DNA from: a virus
IMG/VR virus record: IMGVR_UViG_3300033979_000371
Coordinates: 1-43,523 of that record
Reading direction: 5' to 3' (one strand)
DNA length: 43,523 bases
The notes under the pieces are model-generated. The model did not search any database, was not told the origin of the DNA, and worked only from the letters and a program-made list of their open reading frames with translations. Of the stretch, positions 14,775 to 24,198 are shown piece by piece (position 1 is the first letter of the stretch; the number at the start of each line of letters is the position of its first letter). Made by a program: the position numbers and the translations under genes.

Positions 14775-17198
14775 TTGACTAGACTGATTTTACCTCAATA
14801 CGATTTGGTAAGTCAACAGTGGCTACCAAATCACTGTCAAAGTGTTTACAGAAACACGATGTTAGGGCATCTATTCCCCGATGTTCAGTTTGCCATTGGC
14901 GACGTTGGTGCGCTGTTAGCTGATGATGAGCCTAACACCATTTACATCTCTCAAGTCCTGGATAAGGGCTTTGAGAATTATAGGTTGGTAGGCGGTTCGG
15001 GTAGTCGGAAGCAAGGTAAGGCAATCTACTCTACCTCAGAGTTCGATTGCTTTACCCGCTTCTTTGGTAGCAACATGAATGCTGCCAATTACGGCTCTAA
15101 CTTAACTACCGAATGTAAGTTGATTAAGGATATCGCCATCAAGCTTTTAGTGGTTGATGACGGTGATACTAAGTCCAGGAAATACAGGACTGGTGACTGT
15201 CACGGTAAGTGTTCTGAAAAGCTTGCAATGGAGTTTGCAGAGTCCGTAGTTAATCCATTCCAGTTCAGGGCATTTAACATCAATCCTGATTGGTGTGCTA
15301 AGGGGACAATTGCAGTCGGCTTCAAGAAAGGTAAATACGATTTAGTATTGCCTACATCTTGCTTTAAAGGTAATAAAGTTAAGCCTGGGGAGTATCAACT
15401 TCCTAAGTTTGCTTTTGGCTTAGTCTTTAAATCTCCTGGCAAAAAAGCTAGGTTAATTGAATCTGAGGAAACGGATACAGAAGTTATTGAGCGGTATGAG
15501 ATGGGCTGGGATTTCCGTAAGTCTAACCTCTCATATTCTGTAGTTCAATTCCTACCTTGGAATGCCGTAGAAAAGGATATAGTTCCTGTTGCCAAAAGGC
15601 AATCTCAGGAACTGAATATCTTAGTCAATAATCCTCAGAAGCTATTAGCTTACCTTCTGCAAAAAGGTAATGAGAATGATGAGAGTGTTGATGAATCTCG
15701 TTTATCTAAGCTGTTGAAGGCTGACATTCACGGTCAGCTATCTACTCATCCTTGGGCTATTAAGTCCATCACAAAGATGTTATCTCACAGGTGGCGTGAG
15801 GTGGCAACTAGTGGTGGTATGAAGTTCAACTCCTCTATGGTAATGCCAGATGAGGAATTACCAGATGATTGCATATATATCCCTGGTTTACCTCACGGTG
15901 AGGAAGTGATTGTATTTCCCTACCCCTGTAGGTGGAAATATGACATTAAGGTGTGGACTAATAAAGTGCTTCCTAAGTGGGAAGATCAGGAGGGGATTAT
16001 TGTAGGCAACTGCAATACCCTTATGAAGTTAGGGCGTGACACAGATGGCGACTTTCTGATGTGGTTGCCTTCTCATAGATTACCCAATGTTGCCAAAGCA
16101 GTAAAGGCATTTGGTGAGCCTGACTTAGACCAGGCTGAGTTAAAGTCTAACTGCAAAAAGATACCCATTGAGGGGTCTTTAGGTGAAATACTCGTTAAGA
16201 GTATGGAAAACCTAACTGGTTTGATTACCTATTACATAGCCAAGTCTTGGGCTTGCAAACGTGAGGACTTCGTATTTAAGCTAGTCCCACAGTTGCAAGC
16301 TGCGGTAGATTCTTTGAAGGGTGCTACTCCACCTGATAAGAAGCTACTTGATGCTATTGGTAATGCGCTCAAGTCTCAACAGGTTGACTGGCTCAAGGAG
16401 ACTAAAGACAACGAATGTTATTTGTCTTATCCCATGTCATCACGCCCTAATGACACCGTAGGACTGATGATAGCTGAAGTTAATAAGCTTTGGGTTAAGC
16501 CCGAACTCAAGGCAACTAACTTACGCCCTTTCAATGTTCTATTCTCACACCTCAACCCTAGTGAGAATTGGATTAAACGTGCTGAGGTTGTGTGTTCTGA
16601 CTATGCTTCTGCTATGTATACTGCGGGGCTAGAGCAGCGTAGATGGGAGAAAGACAACCCAGAGAAAAAAGTCCCCAAGATTATTGAAGAACGTTATTCC
16701 TCGATGAGGAAGCACGTTGTTCAACACTTTGAGTCCTTCCTAGACCATCTAACTCCTGAACAAAGGATGATGGCTGTGGCTGCATTCTGGGAATGTAAGC
16801 ACAGGGCAAATAAAACAGGGATTCCTGACCCTAATGCCAAAGAGCATCAGGATAGAGTAGGGTTCTCAACTAATATCTGCTTTCTTATAGGAATAGAGCA
16901 GATATGCCAGCAGCTACAAACACTGAGGATTGACACACTCAGCATTGTAGGCAGGACTTACTCAGACTTTCGTGACCACATTTTTAGAGGTGAAACAATA
17001 GTCATGAAGATTGAGGCAGGCATTGGTAGTGATGGCAAACACTACTTTATTGCAAAGTCAAACGATTACTCCATAGGGGTAGTGCCAGTCAGAGATACAC
17101 CGCCTATCAAGTTAGAAGAAGAGATGGTAGTTCATCTCCATACTCGCTTCGATAAAGTAGGACACCCTACTTACAACGAGGCTTACGTTGTGAAGTAG
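14775..17198 (+). CDS. Predicted single-polypeptide two-barrel RNA polymerase (QDE-1/YonO/crAss-like superfamily)
   Basis: The 807-aa protein starts at TTG with AAAGGG 8 bases upstream. It carries, in the correct order, the signatures of polymerases built from two double-psi beta-barrels. The first barrel region has GDCHGK (140-145), where D141/G144 match the DGxG of eukaryotic RdRPs, then FQFR (162-165), KGT (176-178) and S195/K198. The second barrel has a GEEVIVFPYPCRWKYDIKVW segment (about 378-397) like the R.P...GD stretch of RdRPs. The metal-binding signature D422-T-D424-G-D426 follows in LGRDTDGDFLMWLP. YonO of phage SPbeta and the crAss-like phage enzyme transcribe DNA; a DNA-dependent role is therefore likely here. 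I see no Walker, HTH or single-subunit T7-type motif. The residues upstream (1-130) and downstream (about 450-807) are not recognised. Confidence 0.85.
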   Translation: MTRLILPQYDLVSQQWLPNHCQSVYRNTMLGHLFPDVQFAIGDVGALLADDEPNTIYISQVLDKGFENYRLVGGSGSRKQGKAIYSTSEFDCFTRFFGSNMNAANYGSNLTTECKLIKDIAIKLLVVDDGDTKSRKYRTGDCHGKCSEKLAMEFAESVVNPFQFRAFNINPDWCAKGTIAVGFKKGKYDLVLPTSCFKGNKVKPGEYQLPKFAFGLVFKSPGKKARLIESEETDTEVIERYEMGWDFRKSNLSYSVVQFLPWNAVEKDIVPVAKRQSQELNILVNNPQKLLAYLLQKGNENDESVDESRLSKLLKADIHGQLSTHPWAIKSITKMLSHRWREVATSGGMKFNSSMVMPDEELPDDCIYIPGLPHGEEVIVFPYPCRWKYDIKVWTNKVLPKWEDQEGIIVGNCNTLMKLGRDTDGDFLMWLPSHRLPNVAKAVKAFGEPDLDQAELKSNCKKIPIEGSLGEILVKSMENLTGLITYYIAKSWACKREDFVFKLVPQLQAAVDSLKGATPPDKKLLDAIGNALKSQQVDWLKETKDNECYLSYPMSSRPNDTVGLMIAEVNKLWVKPELKATNLRPFNVLFSHLNPSENWIKRAEVVCSDYASAMYTAGLEQRRWEKDNPEKKVPKIIEERYSSMRKHVVQHFESFLDHLTPEQRMMAVAAFWECKHRANKTGIPDPNAKEHQDRVGFSTNICFLIGIEQICQQLQTLRIDTLSIVGRTYSDFRDHIFRGETIVMKIEAGIGSDGKHYFIAKSNDYSIGVVPVRDTPPIKLEEEMVVHLHTRFDKVGHPTYNEAYVVK

Positions 17199-17205
17199 GG
17201 TAGGA

Positions 17206-17235
17206 TTATTCCCTGGCTTAATTGCTGGGGGTAAT
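17206..17235 (+). terminator. Hairpin after the polymerase gene (weak terminator)
   Basis: GATTATTCCC (17206-17215) can pair with GGGGGTAATC (17226-17235) allowing two G-U pairs. The following TTACTCCC is poor in T, so termination would be weak at best. Confidence 0.4.
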
Positions 17236-17241
17236 CTTACT

Positions 17242-17269
17242 CCCTCACCGCTAATGGGGCATTTGCCCC
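17242..17269 (-). repeat. Hairpin repeat family A, copy 7 (minus orientation)
   Basis: Stem GGGGC-ATTT-GCCCC (17256-17269). The tail lies on the left and reads, on the minus strand, ATTAGCGGTGAGGG. This is one of only two copies in this orientation. Confidence 0.9.
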
Positions 17270-17280
17270 AAAAGTATTGA

Positions 17281-17346
17281 TAGGAACTCTATAACCAAAT
17301 CTACTAGCGAAGTCTGTAGATAAACCATTAATTAAGAGTTCCTATG
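17281..17346 (+). promoter_or_regulatory. 5' leader structure that covers the start codon of the 1861-aa gene
   Basis: TAGGAACTCT (17281-17290) is perfectly complementary to AGAGTTCCTA (17335-17344). The right arm contains the only purine-rich ribosome binding site and the A of the ATG. Inside, ATCTAC (17299-17304) and GTAGAT (17316-17321) form a second stem. The structure could hold translation off until opened. Confidence 0.6.
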
Positions 17347-20300
17347 AATAATGACATTATTGCTGATATTATCTCGCAGATGACCCCTGGACAATTAAAT
17401 GAATTTATCAACCAAGACCTCCCTAGACTAGCTGGCAGACAGTTTTGGTATCACGGACAAACTGATGATGATAAAAAAAAGGTTGCAATAGAAAAATTGT
17501 CTAAAGCCGTAGCTAGTCCTACTATGGAAGCTACTCAGGAAAGTGTAATCGGTAGCTTACGCAAATACGTTAGTCCAGAAGTTGAACAACCACAACAAGG
17601 TAGAAGTGCAAACGTTGACGGATATTCCTTTGATGATGACAGTTATAATGCCATTGCAGGAGAATACGATGATTATGACACCTATGATGACAGAGTTTCA
17701 TCAACACGCAATCAAGGAAGTACAATTAAATCTCAACCAGTTTCACAAAAACCACTAGACCTTAAAAGTGTAAGGATAGCTATTGAACAAGACCCTAACT
17801 GGCAACCAAGAAATGATTATGAGAAGTGGGCGGTAGGGTTCTTGCAAGGTACAAAGTGGACACCTAACCCTACACTTACTCCTACAAATGTTAATAGAAT
17901 TGTCGGGGTTTCAACTCCTAAAGCGCAGGATGAAAAGTATCAGTTTAATGTATTAGAAGACAGGGAAAACAGAACTGCAAACGTTAAGAATATTCCTATT
18001 CCTAAACCTGTGGGAATTAGAACTGACTTACAAACAGGTTTAGTTTATGACTATAATCGGGGTTTAGTTTTTAATCCTGCCACTGGTGTTACACAGAAAT
18101 TAATTAGTGGTGGTAGAACCATTCCCACTAAACTAGAAGTTCCTAGTTTAATCCAGGGTGAGCAAAGTAATTTTGTTCCTATACCACCTATTGAGTCTAG
18201 GTTAGACTTGGACCCTAATCAAGATTTATCCCCACAAGCTAGGCAGTATTTAGTTGATAGGCAATGGAACAAAGATAAAGAACAAGCCTATATTCAACAA
18301 CAACAAGCTGTAGATAATCAACTAACCAGTGGTGAAGATAGATTCTTTGGTACTGCTAATTTTTCCCCTAAAAGGGATTATTCAATTCCAGATGAATACA
18401 AAAGGTTTATCGGCACATCCCCAAGAATAGCGCAAGTAAACCAAGCTTATTCCCCAGAAGTAATGTCTAGGGTAGGACAAGGTGGGTTTCTAAATAATAC
18501 TGGTTCTATCTTATTACCTCAAACTTGGATAGATAAAGAAACGGGTGATACTGTATTTAGTAGAGGCAGGGGAACTGCTACTACAATTGTTTACAAGAAT
18601 GATGGCAAAGGTGGAGTAATCCCAATGCTTTCTAAAGCAGATGGGATGGGGAATGACTTTATTGAACTAAATGATGCAGTAACAAGAAATATCATTTCTC
18701 CTGTTGATGGTAAAAGAATTATAGGAAGCAATGATGGTCAAGAAATACTTTCACCAACAGAGAATAAAACAATAGGTACTCGCAACTTAATTACATTAGG
18801 GCAATTAAAAGCAGCTAAAGATATTGCAGCACAAACTAGATTTATTCCTACCAGTGGAATGGATTCTTTTAATAGAGAGAATGTAAAACTTTATGAGGCT
18901 ACAGATAATAGTGGAAACAACTACCGTGCTACCTACATGAATCCTCTAACAAGAGAGGTTTTCAATGTAACTAGAAATGGTGGTTTCTATTTAGTAAGAC
19001 CCGGAGTGAGTGAAGAAGCTAGTGGTTTACCTGTTAGAAAAGGAACTACTAATCTTGCTCAGGAAATGACAGATATTAACCGAGGAATGAGAGAAGGTGG
19101 TAGAGATAATTTAGTTGATATTATTAGGGAAAACCCAGATAACCCAGGACTAGAAGCCTTCACTAGACCTGTTCCTGCTATCAATCCAATTACGGGTGAG
19201 ACAATTAATAAGTATGTAAATACAGGAAATAGTGGTAGATGGGTAGACGAGAATAACCCACAAGATTTGTTCAACTACTTTAATGCTAATGTAGAAGGTA
19301 GTGGACAATCAATGGAAGTTCTTGATTTGACTAGAGGTGGTAGAAGAACTGCGGGAATTAGGAAAGCCCCTGCCTATATTGCCAACCCTAATTATGTTGA
19401 AGGGAAAAAATACCCAATTACCTATACTGACAGTGACGGGAATATAAGACAGATAGAAGTTGAAGGGAGTCCAGTATTAAGTCAACTGGAAAGAAAGCCT
19501 GAATTATATTTTGACAAAAAAGGACAGTTAGGTCTTCGTATTACCAGAGAGCCTTATGGCAATACAGGATACATAAGACCCAATGCTACACCTGCATATC
19601 CATCACTTCAAGAAACAGATTACCTTGGTGGCAGGTTAGGTTTTAATGCTGAGGGGAATGTTGTTGACACTCCAGAAGTAATTCAATCTGACAATGTTTT
19701 TGTACAACCAAATCTAAATGTTAAGGTGCATAAATTAGATGTACCTAATATGCCATTCTTGTATAAAACATTGGTAAATTCAGGTAATGCAGTTAATAGT
19801 TTGGCATACGAAATAGACTATGACCAAAAATCAGAAGGGCTTGATTACATTCCTTATGAACCTAATACAAATACAGAATCTAGGGTAGCTAAAATACCAT
19901 TGCCTGAAGTTCCTAAAGGTATTAACAACTTTACTCCAGCAAGTGAGTTTTATACTAACACTTCACAACTTGTTAGGGATACGCGAACTGGTAAAGTTAT
20001 CTATGACCCTAACAGAACTGTTTATGTTAGAACAGGTAGCACAGGATTTGATGATGGTGACTTTGCTGTAGTTCCCTACAAAGAGGACAGGTATCAGAAA
20101 GCCGGAAGTTATCAGGTAAGCAGACCTATTTACGGTGAAAAGCAAACCTTATCATTAAACCAAGGGTCAAGACGTATAGCTGATGTTGATAATTCAACCT
20201 TATTAGCTGATGTTCCTGAGTCTTTGCAGTCAACACTTCCTTTCCTCGGCAAAGGTAATCCGAACCCCCCTATTGTTTACTCACCTGCAAATTTACAGGT

Positions 20301-22929
20301 ATCCAGACAGCAAACAATTGAAGGATACGAACCAGGAGAAGTAGATGTCTTTCAACCCTATTCTGTTTACCCTGGAAACTTTACCAACACTCAATTCTAC
20401 AGATTTAAAACTAATCCTGAAACTCCTCTACGTGCTTACAATGTAAATGAGTTTGGCACTGTAGAACTTAGTAATCAAGGTATTCCCATTGAGGCTTTAA
20501 CTCCAAAATATGGTAAGGGTTTACCACTTCCCCGGTCAGCGCAGATAGCTAACTTCCAACGCGGTGAAGATATGCGTGGGGCAGAAGCTTACCCAATGCT
20601 GAGAAAAGATGCTGATGGGAATATTCAGTTTGTGGGGTCGCCTATACGTAGTGGAAGGAAAATAAGTCTTGCTCCTGAAGATTGGGAAGGTGTTCTACCT
20701 GATTCCGCATCCGTTCCAGAAGGCATGAGCTATGATGAAGCTAAGGATAAAGGTTTATTAAATCCTGTGTGGGATAAGAGTAGACCGTTTACTGCACTTG
20801 ATAGCGGCTACCAAATTCCTTTACCTAAAGGTGTAGGATTAGCTAGAGTTCTTGATGAAGCTGACCCTAGAACTCAAGCTGCAATTACCGCACAGAAGAT
20901 AAGGAAAGAAATTCCTTTTTTAGTTCAACAAAAACAGTCTATACTTGCAGATAATTCTCTTACCGCTGAAGAGAGAAAAGCTAGAGTTGATGAATTGTTT
21001 GCAATTCCACTAAAGTATCTTGGTGGTGAAGAGGTTGACACCTTAATTGAAATAGCAAAAAGGGGAGAGTCTAGACCTGCATTTGACAGGAAGTACACTA
21101 TTACTCCCTTTGGTAGAATTGCAGGTATTGAAAGCCCACAGTATGCACAATACATGGACTTAACTCCCAATGCTAATGATAGTAATGCTGGATGGAAAGA
21201 AGATATTCCTGGTGTAGTTCCTAAAGGTGTAATTGAAGGGGCTTATCTTCCGGTAACAGTTACTCCTAGACCTGTCAATGCTGAAGGTAAAAAGGGGTGG
21301 CTAATAAATAACCAGATATACACTACAGAATCTGGTAGAGAAGTTAGGGGTGATAAAGCTCTTAACTATGTGAATGTTCCACTTAATTTAGATAGTGTAG
21401 CAACATCCTATCTTCCTAAAAGCAAACGTGAGGAGTTAGAGCTAAAAGGTTTTAGCAGTGATGACATAGATGCTTGGGTAAAAGCTAACCCTAACTTAGC
21501 TAGAGATAATGCCTTGGCTAACGCCAAAATACTAATTGATGGGCAGTATTACGATGTAACCCCACAAGCTACTGCTCCTGAGTTTGATCCTGCGGCTGGT
21601 GGAAATTATCTTCAGGCTGTTAATAGAAGTGAACATAGGGCGGCAAGAATAGATTTACCCTTTAGAGCAGGTAAAAATATATCCGAACCTACCCCTGAAT
21701 GGATTGCTGAACAAGCTGCTAGAGGTAACTTAGCGTTTAATCCTGATGATTACATTAGTCCTGAAGATAAAGTAATCTTAAATCAGAAAGAAGTTTACAA
21801 TGCTGGTTACGAAGAACCTACAGATATTCTTGGTGCTATTAACAGAACTCAACAGAAGAAGAATAGAATTGATGCGGTAATTAGTAACAGAAAACAACTA
21901 GCCATGAATAACTTGAATGAACAGGTGGGTTCAGTTGTTGACGGTAACTACACCACCCTAGTTCCAGGCATGAGGGTATTCAATCAAGATATGTTAGCTA
22001 ATCCCACAGATTTATCAACTCCAATATCTGAAGACTTTGTCGGTCCAGTCCAGTTAATCCGTGATGTTCAAACACCTACTCGTAAAACATTTAAGGGGTG
22101 GCAAAACTACTCTAATTATTTAGGAGATGAAATAGCTCGTGCTAGTGCAGCCCATAATGCCATTATTGGTATTGAAGATGCTCCTGAAATTGTTATCGAA
22201 AGAAAAGGTAGTCCACAGCAGTTAGAAGCCTTTCTCTCTACTGCTAATAGTGTTTTAGGAATGAAAACTGAAGATGATTCTTTTAGGTATAGAAATAATC
22301 CTGACGATGAATTAACTGCTTCTGTTGTTGGTAGTTTACCTAATAGATATTTACCCTATGAACAAGCTCAAGAATTAAATGAAACTAAACTTTATCATCC
22401 TAATGACATTGAGACAATTGCAGCCAGTAGAGATTTAACCCCTGCTCAAGTTAAGTCTTTAGAAAATGCTAGGCTACTTCCCGCATATCGCACACGACAA
22501 AAAGTTGAATTATCCACAGTTCCCACTTCTAATGTTATGAACTTGGGTAGGGTAACACCATTCCCTGAAGAGGCTATTACTACACAGCAACTTATCCCCG
22601 CAGGTAATCAAATAGTTAATATAGCTAATAGTGATGGCGTAGCTATAGTTCCCAGAAGTTCTAGGCAGTCTATTAATCCAGAAGTGATTGATACCCCCAG
22701 GGTAAGACGTAGAAATCAAACTCCGGGTGTTACTAATAGTGTTTTCTCTATGGGTGGCAATGCTCCCAATATTCCCATAGAACCTGATGTGAGAATGACT
22801 GGAGGCATGAAAATTCCTAAGTGGGCTATACCTGCTACCTTGGGTGCAGTGTGGTTAGGATTAGCTGCTAATGCCCGTAGACAGCAAGATGAAGAAAGAC
22901 GGCAACAACAAAGTGTTGGTATTAGATAA
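17344..22929 (+). CDS. Giant 1861-aa protein with C-terminal membrane segment (candidate virion protein)
   Basis: It is the largest gene of the window. The product is rich in Asn, Pro, Tyr, Gly and Thr with many short beta-like segments (for example TDLQTGLVYDYNRGLVFNP, about 223-241), and no catalytic motif was seen. The end is GMKIPKWAIPATLGAVWLGL (about 1821-1840), one hydrophobic helix, then a polar Arg/Gln/Glu tail. A similar P-x-W plus Ala/Gly helix occurs in the 366-aa virion-type protein. It directly follows the polymerase gene on the same strand. A very large structural or ejected protein, possibly a partner of the polymerase in the particle, is plausible by analogy with crAss-like phages. 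It is not recognised as a family. Confidence 0.85.
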   Translation: MNNDIIADIISQMTPGQLNEFINQDLPRLAGRQFWYHGQTDDDKKKVAIEKLSKAVASPTMEATQESVIGSLRKYVSPEVEQPQQGRSANVDGYSFDDDSYNAIAGEYDDYDTYDDRVSSTRNQGSTIKSQPVSQKPLDLKSVRIAIEQDPNWQPRNDYEKWAVGFLQGTKWTPNPTLTPTNVNRIVGVSTPKAQDEKYQFNVLEDRENRTANVKNIPIPKPVGIRTDLQTGLVYDYNRGLVFNPATGVTQKLISGGRTIPTKLEVPSLIQGEQSNFVPIPPIESRLDLDPNQDLSPQARQYLVDRQWNKDKEQAYIQQQQAVDNQLTSGEDRFFGTANFSPKRDYSIPDEYKRFIGTSPRIAQVNQAYSPEVMSRVGQGGFLNNTGSILLPQTWIDKETGDTVFSRGRGTATTIVYKNDGKGGVIPMLSKADGMGNDFIELNDAVTRNIISPVDGKRIIGSNDGQEILSPTENKTIGTRNLITLGQLKAAKDIAAQTRFIPTSGMDSFNRENVKLYEATDNSGNNYRATYMNPLTREVFNVTRNGGFYLVRPGVSEEASGLPVRKGTTNLAQEMTDINRGMREGGRDNLVDIIRENPDNPGLEAFTRPVPAINPITGETINKYVNTGNSGRWVDENNPQDLFNYFNANVEGSGQSMEVLDLTRGGRRTAGIRKAPAYIANPNYVEGKKYPITYTDSDGNIRQIEVEGSPVLSQLERKPELYFDKKGQLGLRITREPYGNTGYIRPNATPAYPSLQETDYLGGRLGFNAEGNVVDTPEVIQSDNVFVQPNLNVKVHKLDVPNMPFLYKTLVNSGNAVNSLAYEIDYDQKSEGLDYIPYEPNTNTESRVAKIPLPEVPKGINNFTPASEFYTNTSQLVRDTRTGKVIYDPNRTVYVRTGSTGFDDGDFAVVPYKEDRYQKAGSYQVSRPIYGEKQTLSLNQGSRRIADVDNSTLLADVPESLQSTLPFLGKGNPNPPIVYSPANLQVSRQQTIEGYEPGEVDVFQPYSVYPGNFTNTQFYRFKTNPETPLRAYNVNEFGTVELSNQGIPIEALTPKYGKGLPLPRSAQIANFQRGEDMRGAEAYPMLRKDADGNIQFVGSPIRSGRKISLAPEDWEGVLPDSASVPEGMSYDEAKDKGLLNPVWDKSRPFTALDSGYQIPLPKGVGLARVLDEADPRTQAAITAQKIRKEIPFLVQQKQSILADNSLTAEERKARVDELFAIPLKYLGGEEVDTLIEIAKRGESRPAFDRKYTITPFGRIAGIESPQYAQYMDLTPNANDSNAGWKEDIPGVVPKGVIEGAYLPVTVTPRPVNAEGKKGWLINNQIYTTESGREVRGDKALNYVNVPLNLDSVATSYLPKSKREELELKGFSSDDIDAWVKANPNLARDNALANAKILIDGQYYDVTPQATAPEFDPAAGGNYLQAVNRSEHRAARIDLPFRAGKNISEPTPEWIAEQAARGNLAFNPDDYISPEDKVILNQKEVYNAGYEEPTDILGAINRTQQKKNRIDAVISNRKQLAMNNLNEQVGSVVDGNYTTLVPGMRVFNQDMLANPTDLSTPISEDFVGPVQLIRDVQTPTRKTFKGWQNYSNYLGDEIARASAAHNAIIGIEDAPEIVIERKGSPQQLEAFLSTANSVLGMKTEDDSFRYRNNPDDELTASVVGSLPNRYLPYEQAQELNETKLYHPNDIETIAASRDLTPAQVKSLENARLLPAYRTRQKVELSTVPTSNVMNLGRVTPFPEEAITTQQLIPAGNQIVNIANSDGVAIVPRSSRQSINPEVIDTPRVRRRNQTPGVTNSVFSMGGNAPNIPIEPDVRMTGGMKIPKWAIPATLGAVWLGLAANARRQQDEERRQQQSVGIR

Positions 22930-22946
22930 TTTAGTGTAACAGGTAT

Positions 22947-22973
22947 GGGGCTAACGCCCCAGAAGCGGTGAAG
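22947..22973 (+). repeat. Hairpin repeat family A, copy 8
   Basis: Perfect stem GGGGC-TAAC-GCCCC with tail AGAAGCGGTGAAG, 17 bases after the giant gene. Confidence 0.9.
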
Positions 22974-22996
22974 TGCAATATAACCCGTGAGGTAAA

Positions 22997-23326
22997 ATGG
23001 AGCTATTAATAGAAAAAGACAATACTCAGTTAATCTTTAAACAATACGGTAGCAATAACAATATTGGGGAGATATTTTTCTCATTGATAGATGGTAAAAC
23101 TATTGCGGCAATTTATGTTTCCTATTCTCGTATTAAAGGTGAGGTTTGTCCTCCTAATATTCAAGTTAGGATTTGCGATAATAGATATCCTGTCTTTGAG
23201 CATTATCAGCAACTAATCCCGTTAATGGCTAAGATGATTGGCGAATGGGAAACCTTTATCAAAGAACCACAAAGTTTTATAGAGCAAGAATCATGGAAAG
23301 TTGAAGAGTACCCCAGCAAAGGCTAA
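22997..23326 (+). CDS. Small hypothetical protein, paralogue of the gene at 24199
   Basis: The 109-aa protein is probably alpha/beta: a beta-rich first half (LIFKQYGSNNNIGEIFFSLI, then IQVRICDN) and a helical second half ending MIGEWETFIKEPQSFIEQES. That last stretch matches the end of the 100-aa product at 24199-24501 (ICKEWKDFLENPKEFIMKEW), so the two are probably diverged copies. The stop codon TAA lies in the loop of hairpin repeat copy 9. Function unknown. Confidence 0.7.
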   Translation: MELLIEKDNTQLIFKQYGSNNNIGEIFFSLIDGKTIAAIYVSYSRIKGEVCPPNIQVRICDNRYPVFEHYQQLIPLMAKMIGEWETFIKEPQSFIEQESWKVEEYPSKG

Positions 23327-23345
23327 CGCCTTAACAGATTTGATG
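23319..23345 (+). repeat. Hairpin repeat family A, copy 9
   Basis: Stem AAGGC-TAAC-GCCTT with a degenerate tail (AACAGATTTGATG). Its loop contains the stop codon of the gene at 22997-23326. Confidence 0.75.
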
Positions 23346-23353
23346 TAAAAATA

Positions 23354-23390
23354 AAACCCCTTCTGGAGAGTATCTGGAAGGGGTTTGTAA
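23354..23390 (+). terminator. Rho-independent terminator
   Basis: AAACCCCTTC (23354-23363) pairs perfectly with GAAGGGGTTT (23377-23386). The T run is short (TTTGT). It separates the 109-aa gene from the SAP-like gene. Confidence 0.7.
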
Positions 23391-23420
23391 TGTTTGTTTG
23401 GTAATTAGGAGTATTATATC

Positions 23421-24185
23421 ATGAAATTCAATCTATCTGCAAAAGAGAAATCTGTCATTATATTTAGTGACGTTAAAAGAATAGAAGACTTGAAAGCATT
23501 AACTATTAGGCAGCTAAAAGCATTAGCTTCTAAGATTAATAAGCAACTAGGGCAAGTAATCGTCAAGGCATTGTTTGGTAAAGTAATGAGTAACATGACT
23601 AAAGCTGAACTTATTAATGCTATTTGGAGTGTTAAGGTTTGCCGCAATCAAACTGCAATGTATGACTCTGAGTTGGTTGCCATTTCTAATCGGATTTATG
23701 AGTTCAACTATTGTAGCGGTGCGCCTGGTTATGACCACTGGATTAGTTACTTTGGGTTTAATAAATCTTCAGAAGGTAGTGCAGAACAAAATGCTGAGAG
23801 GTTTAGACAATGGCTGCTAAAGAATGGTCATTGTCGTTTAGCTGCTATTAGATGGAGAAATGAACTTGATAAGGCAACAGGTCAACTAAAGCCTAATAGC
23901 TCCTTTCGTATTCCTTCTGACAAGTTTGAGTTTGAAGTAAAGGTATGGGGAATTAAGAACAGCATTTTTGATAAATTAGTTATCAAGGAAACAAAAGCTA
24001 AAGAACAAGAAATGAAGAAACCCATTACTCCTTTAGCTGAAAAACCTTTGGAAGAACAAAGAGAAGCACTGCAAAGACAGTATGATTTAGCTAAGTCCAA
24101 TCCTTTAACTAGAAATCATGCTGTCAAGAATATTAATCTTTTTGGGTTTGAATTGGTCAATGAAATTGTAGACTATAGATTTTAA
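23421..24185 (+). CDS. Protein with SAP-like N-terminal region
   Basis: The 254-aa protein has a ribosome binding site (TTAGGAG) 10 bases before the ATG. Residues 18-70 (RIEDLKALTIRQLKALASKI ... MTKAELINAIW) have the L..LT..QLK.LA ... KA.LI..I spacing of SAP or Rho-N-like helix-extended-helix DNA-binding motifs. The middle (90-175) is Trp/Tyr-rich and of unknown fold. The C-terminal 60 residues are Lys/Glu-rich helix and could mediate partner binding. It sits at the head of a DNA metabolism cluster (SSB-like, helicase), so a nucleic acid role is likely. Confidence 0.7.
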   Translation: MKFNLSAKEKSVIIFSDVKRIEDLKALTIRQLKALASKINKQLGQVIVKALFGKVMSNMTKAELINAIWSVKVCRNQTAMYDSELVAISNRIYEFNYCSGAPGYDHWISYFGFNKSSEGSAEQNAERFRQWLLKNGHCRLAAIRWRNELDKATGQLKPNSSFRIPSDKFEFEVKVWGIKNSIFDKLVIKETKAKEQEMKKPITPLAEKPLEEQREALQRQYDLAKSNPLTRNHAVKNINLFGFELVNEIVDYRF

Positions 24186-24198
24186 GGAGTAGTTAATT

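Noticed and set aside
23617-23820. ORF in another frame within the SAP-like gene
   Set aside because: The main frame has a good ribosome binding site and a recognisable motif; this frame has neither.
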